This document shows, one piece after another, positions 40,547 through 42,220 of a stretch of 42,220 nt of DNA (the stretch's first letter is position 1; every line of letters begins with the position of its first letter). Under the pieces are notes generated by a model. It ran no database searches. It was given only the letters and a program-made list of their open reading frames with translations, and was not told where the DNA came from. Both the position numbers and the translations under genes were made by a program. The DNA is from an uncultured Lachnospiraceae bacterium (GTDB lineage: Bacteria > Bacillota > Clostridia > Lachnospirales > Lachnospiraceae), in NCBI GenBank assembly GCA_947385425.1, contig CANDKY010000026.1, forward strand, positions 1 to 42,220. Reading direction: 5' to 3'.

Positions 40547-41409
40547 CAAAACAGGCTTAACTGCTCATACTTCTCCGGAAACTCCCGCAGATACCGGAAA
40601 CAGGCATCCGCATCACACACAATGCCGTTCTTCCTGCATATATCCCGCAGCAATTCCATCAGCTCCCCGTTCCTGCCGCTGGGCAGTTCATAGGAATACC
40701 CGTACTCTTTCTGATACCTCTCTTTCAACCCCGGAAAGTGCCGATCCAGCGCCCGGTAAAAGTATTCCCGGTCGCCCTCCCGCAGAGTTACCCCCATCCC
40801 AAAGGTAATCACCCCATAGACCTTTGCCCGAATGCAGTAATCCAGGATCCCTTCTATGTTTTCCCTCGTATCGTTAATAAAAGGAAGTATGGGAGAAAGC
40901 CAGACAATAGTCGGTATTCCGTACTCGCCGAATATCTGCAGGACGCGGAACCTTTCTTTTGTTGTGCATACATGGGGTTCCAACACCCTGCAAAGCCCTT
41001 CATCATAGGTCGTCAAAGTCATCTGGACGACGCATTTCGCTTTTTCATGGATACGGGCCAATAAATCCAGATCCCTGAGAATCCTGTCCGACTTCGTCTG
41101 TACCGCCACACCATAGCCGTAACGTTCTATCAGTTCCAGGCACTTCCTCGTCAGCCCCAGTTCCTCCTCGCAATGCATATAGGAATCACACATGGCCCCC
41201 GTCCCGATCATGCACTTCTTCCGTTTCGAACGCAGCGCCTTTTCCAGCAGTTCCGGGGCATTCCGCTTTACTTCAATATCCTCAAAATCATGGGTAAACC
41301 CGTAACACCTGCTTCTGCTGTCACAATATATACAGCCATGGGTACAGCCCCTGTACAGGTTCATTCCGTTCCCGGACGATAAAATCCCCTTTGCCTCCAC
41401 AAAATGCAT
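40546..41409 (-). CDS. Radical SAM protein of the SplB-like / Rv2578c class
   Basis: The protein has 287 residues; AGGAGGGGG lies before the ATG. The 4Fe-4S cluster motif CxxxCxxC is Cys22, Cys26 and Cys29 in LYRGCTHGCIYCDSRSRCYG. Other features: IGTGAMCDSYMHCEEELGL, YGYGVAVQTKSDRILRDLDL, CVVQMTLTTYDEGLCRVLEP, IPTIVWLSPILPFINDTREN, VYGVITFGMGVTLREGDREYFY. This class shares the core of spore photoproduct lyase and is widespread; its substrate is not settled. It follows a possible 30-residue gene and a DUF1349 gene on the same strand and ends next to repeat DNA. Confidence 0.88.
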   Translation of the reverse strand: MHFVEAKGILSSGNGMNLYRGCTHGCIYCDSRSRCYGFTHDFEDIEVKRNAPELLEKALRSKRKKCMIGTGAMCDSYMHCEEELGLTRKCLELIERYGYGVAVQTKSDRILRDLDLLARIHEKAKCVVQMTLTTYDEGLCRVLEPHVCTTKERFRVLQIFGEYGIPTIVWLSPILPFINDTRENIEGILDYCIRAKVYGVITFGMGVTLREGDREYFYRALDRHFPGLKERYQKEYGYSYELPSGRNGELMELLRDICRKNGIVCDADACFRYLREFPEKYEQLSLF

Positions 41410-41436
41410 TTTTCCCCCTCCTGTTCCCTTCGCCGC

Positions 41437-41529
41437 TTACTGATTTTCCATATCAGCACAAACCTGCTCTGCCTTTTTCTTTACATCATCCCCTATCCGC
41501 TTTTTTAGCCTGTCATACACATTACGCAT
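41437..41529 (-). CDS. Possible 30-residue basic protein
   Basis: This short frame runs from ATG 41529 to TAA 41437. The peptide begins MRNVYDRLKKRIGDDV and ends AEQVCADMENQ, helical and charged. It starts 7 nt after the DUF1349 stop and ends 27 nt before the radical SAM start, filling the gap between two co-directional genes. AAGG lies about 12 nt upstream, a poor spacing. Coding is plausible from composition and position only. Confidence 0.35.
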   Translation of the reverse strand: MRNVYDRLKKRIGDDVKKKAEQVCADMENQ

Positions 41530-41535
41530 TACTGG

Positions 41536-42141
41536 TTATGCCTTATCCGGCTGCTGCCCGTCATGCGCCTTCCACTGGCAGTCCAGCATCTGCATATTGG
41601 AAAACACTGCCTTAAACGAAGAGTCCTCCGGCGAACATGCATAAATGCCGAACTGTATCTTCCCGTTCCCCTTATGCATATGGCAGATACGCATCTGGTT
41701 AAACGATATCCCGTCAACAGAATTCTCAATACAATAATCGTCTTCCCTCCTGCTGAACCGATACCACATGGATTTCACCGAAGCGTCTATCACCGTCGTC
41801 GCCCAATCGGAATATCCGTTATTTGTCACTACGCTTCCCAAATGCTGGTACTTATCATTTTCATATTCGATGGAACCCTTCAGCCAGTTCCCACTGTCCA
41901 GATACATTACGATACCGCACTGGTCAAACCTGTGATGGCTCTCATGAAACTCTGCTTTAACAACAAAACTGAAATACCGCTCCTCCGTCTCCGTCTGCAA
42001 AACCGGAGCATTGTCATTTTGAAAATGGTAATATGTCCTCTGCCATAAATCCGTATGGGGCTTTGTAACAATCTCCACCGTATCACGGCTAATTTTATAA
42101 CTCTCCGGTTCCCTTGTCCATTTTAATTTCGTTAAATCCAT
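41536..42141 (-). CDS. DUF1349 family protein
   Basis: The protein has 201 residues; AGGAGAGGAAA lies before the ATG. It has the concanavalin-like beta-sandwich pattern of DUF1349: LWQRTYYHFQNDNAPVL, RYFSFVVKAEFHESHHRFDQ, CGIVMYLDSGNWLKGSIEYE, LGSVVTNNGYSDWATTVID, MWYRFSRREDDYCIENSVDG and KIQFGIYACSPEDSSFKAVF. No signal peptide is present, so it is cytoplasmic. Family members are linked to carbohydrate binding but no activity is proven. It heads the small set with the radical SAM gene and is preceded by a MITE end at 42169. Confidence 0.9.
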   Translation of the reverse strand: MDLTKLKWTREPESYKISRDTVEIVTKPHTDLWQRTYYHFQNDNAPVLQTETEERYFSFVVKAEFHESHHRFDQCGIVMYLDSGNWLKGSIEYENDKYQHLGSVVTNNGYSDWATTVIDASVKSMWYRFSRREDDYCIENSVDGISFNQMRICHMHKGNGKIQFGIYACSPEDSSFKAVFSNMQMLDCQWKAHDGQQPDKA

Positions 42142-42168
42142 TTTCCTCTCCTATCTCTATCTGCAAAC

Positions 42169-42220
42169 CAATGTCATTAACTTAAGCTTTTCGGGGTGCT
42201 GCAGACCATATATCTCAATC
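42169..42220. repeat. End of another copy of the 209-bp MITE family
   Basis: The last 52 bases match the inverse of the right end of the element at 29778-29986 with one difference (GGGGTGCTG for GGGGCGCTG). The copy continues beyond the window, directly upstream of the DUF1349 gene. Confidence 0.9.

Overview
The window looks like a chromosomal segment of a gut-type Firmicute, most likely a Lachnospiraceae member. The reasons are strong GGAGG-type ribosome binding sites, moderate GC with AT-rich islands, a DUF6106-like membrane protein, Rpn-type nuclease genes, AAA-ATPase/PD-(D/E)XK genes, and the threonine-pathway order hom - apgM-type mutase - aspartokinase. No tRNA, rRNA, CRISPR array or phage module is visible.

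Layout. 1-1214 (+): a tandem pair of Rpn-family nuclease genes, the first cut by the window edge. 1.4-8.6 kb (-): an XRE regulator, guaB with an unusual tandem-hairpin leader, a DUF6106-like membrane protein, two ATPase/nuclease genes and a second XRE regulator. 8.6-28.8 kb (-): a 20-kb co-directional glycan/surface locus. It holds glycosyltransferases (two GT2, GT32-like, RgpF-like, GT11-like, WecF-like), a radical SAM/SPASM protein, an FkbM methyltransferase, two beta-propeller proteins, a DegT aminotransferase, a WbqC-like protein, a class I methyltransferase and a broken PglD-type acetyltransferase. At least three secreted proteins and one membrane-anchored protein are interleaved with them. 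No flippase, polymerase, ABC exporter or nucleotide-sugar synthase is visible, so this looks more like a dedicated glycosylation/decoration locus for surface proteins than a full capsule locus. A Rossmann module with an FGAG/YGAG loop recurs in six of these genes and in PglD. 28.9-30.0 kb: mobile-repeat-rich DNA with a compact, apparently complete type I toxin-antitoxin locus organised like the plasmid pAD1 par locus, and a 209-bp MITE with perfect 9-bp target duplications.

30.0-31.6 kb (-): a Hint-domain protein translationally coupled to a trypsin-like protease. 31.7-32.6 kb (+): a membrane-anchored hypothetical protein, followed by a 273-bp element with perfect 75-bp inverted arms. 33.0-37.5 kb (-): ACT regulator, homoserine dehydrogenase, a phosphoglycerate-mutase-like probable homoserine kinase, and aspartokinase (threonine/methionine precursor supply). 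37.9-39.4 kb (+): a GtrII-like polytopic glucosyltransferase. 39.4-42.2 kb (-): a HEPN/MNT toxin-antitoxin pair, a radical SAM protein of the SplB-like class, a possible 30-residue protein, a DUF1349 protein, and further copies of the MITE.

Several genes in the surface locus carry apparent frame breaks (pglD at an A5 tract, a propeller gene at an A7 tract beside its ribosome binding site, the FkbM gene at an in-frame TAA). These could be decay, phase variation or assembly error. All assignments come from reading the sequence; none was tested by a database search.
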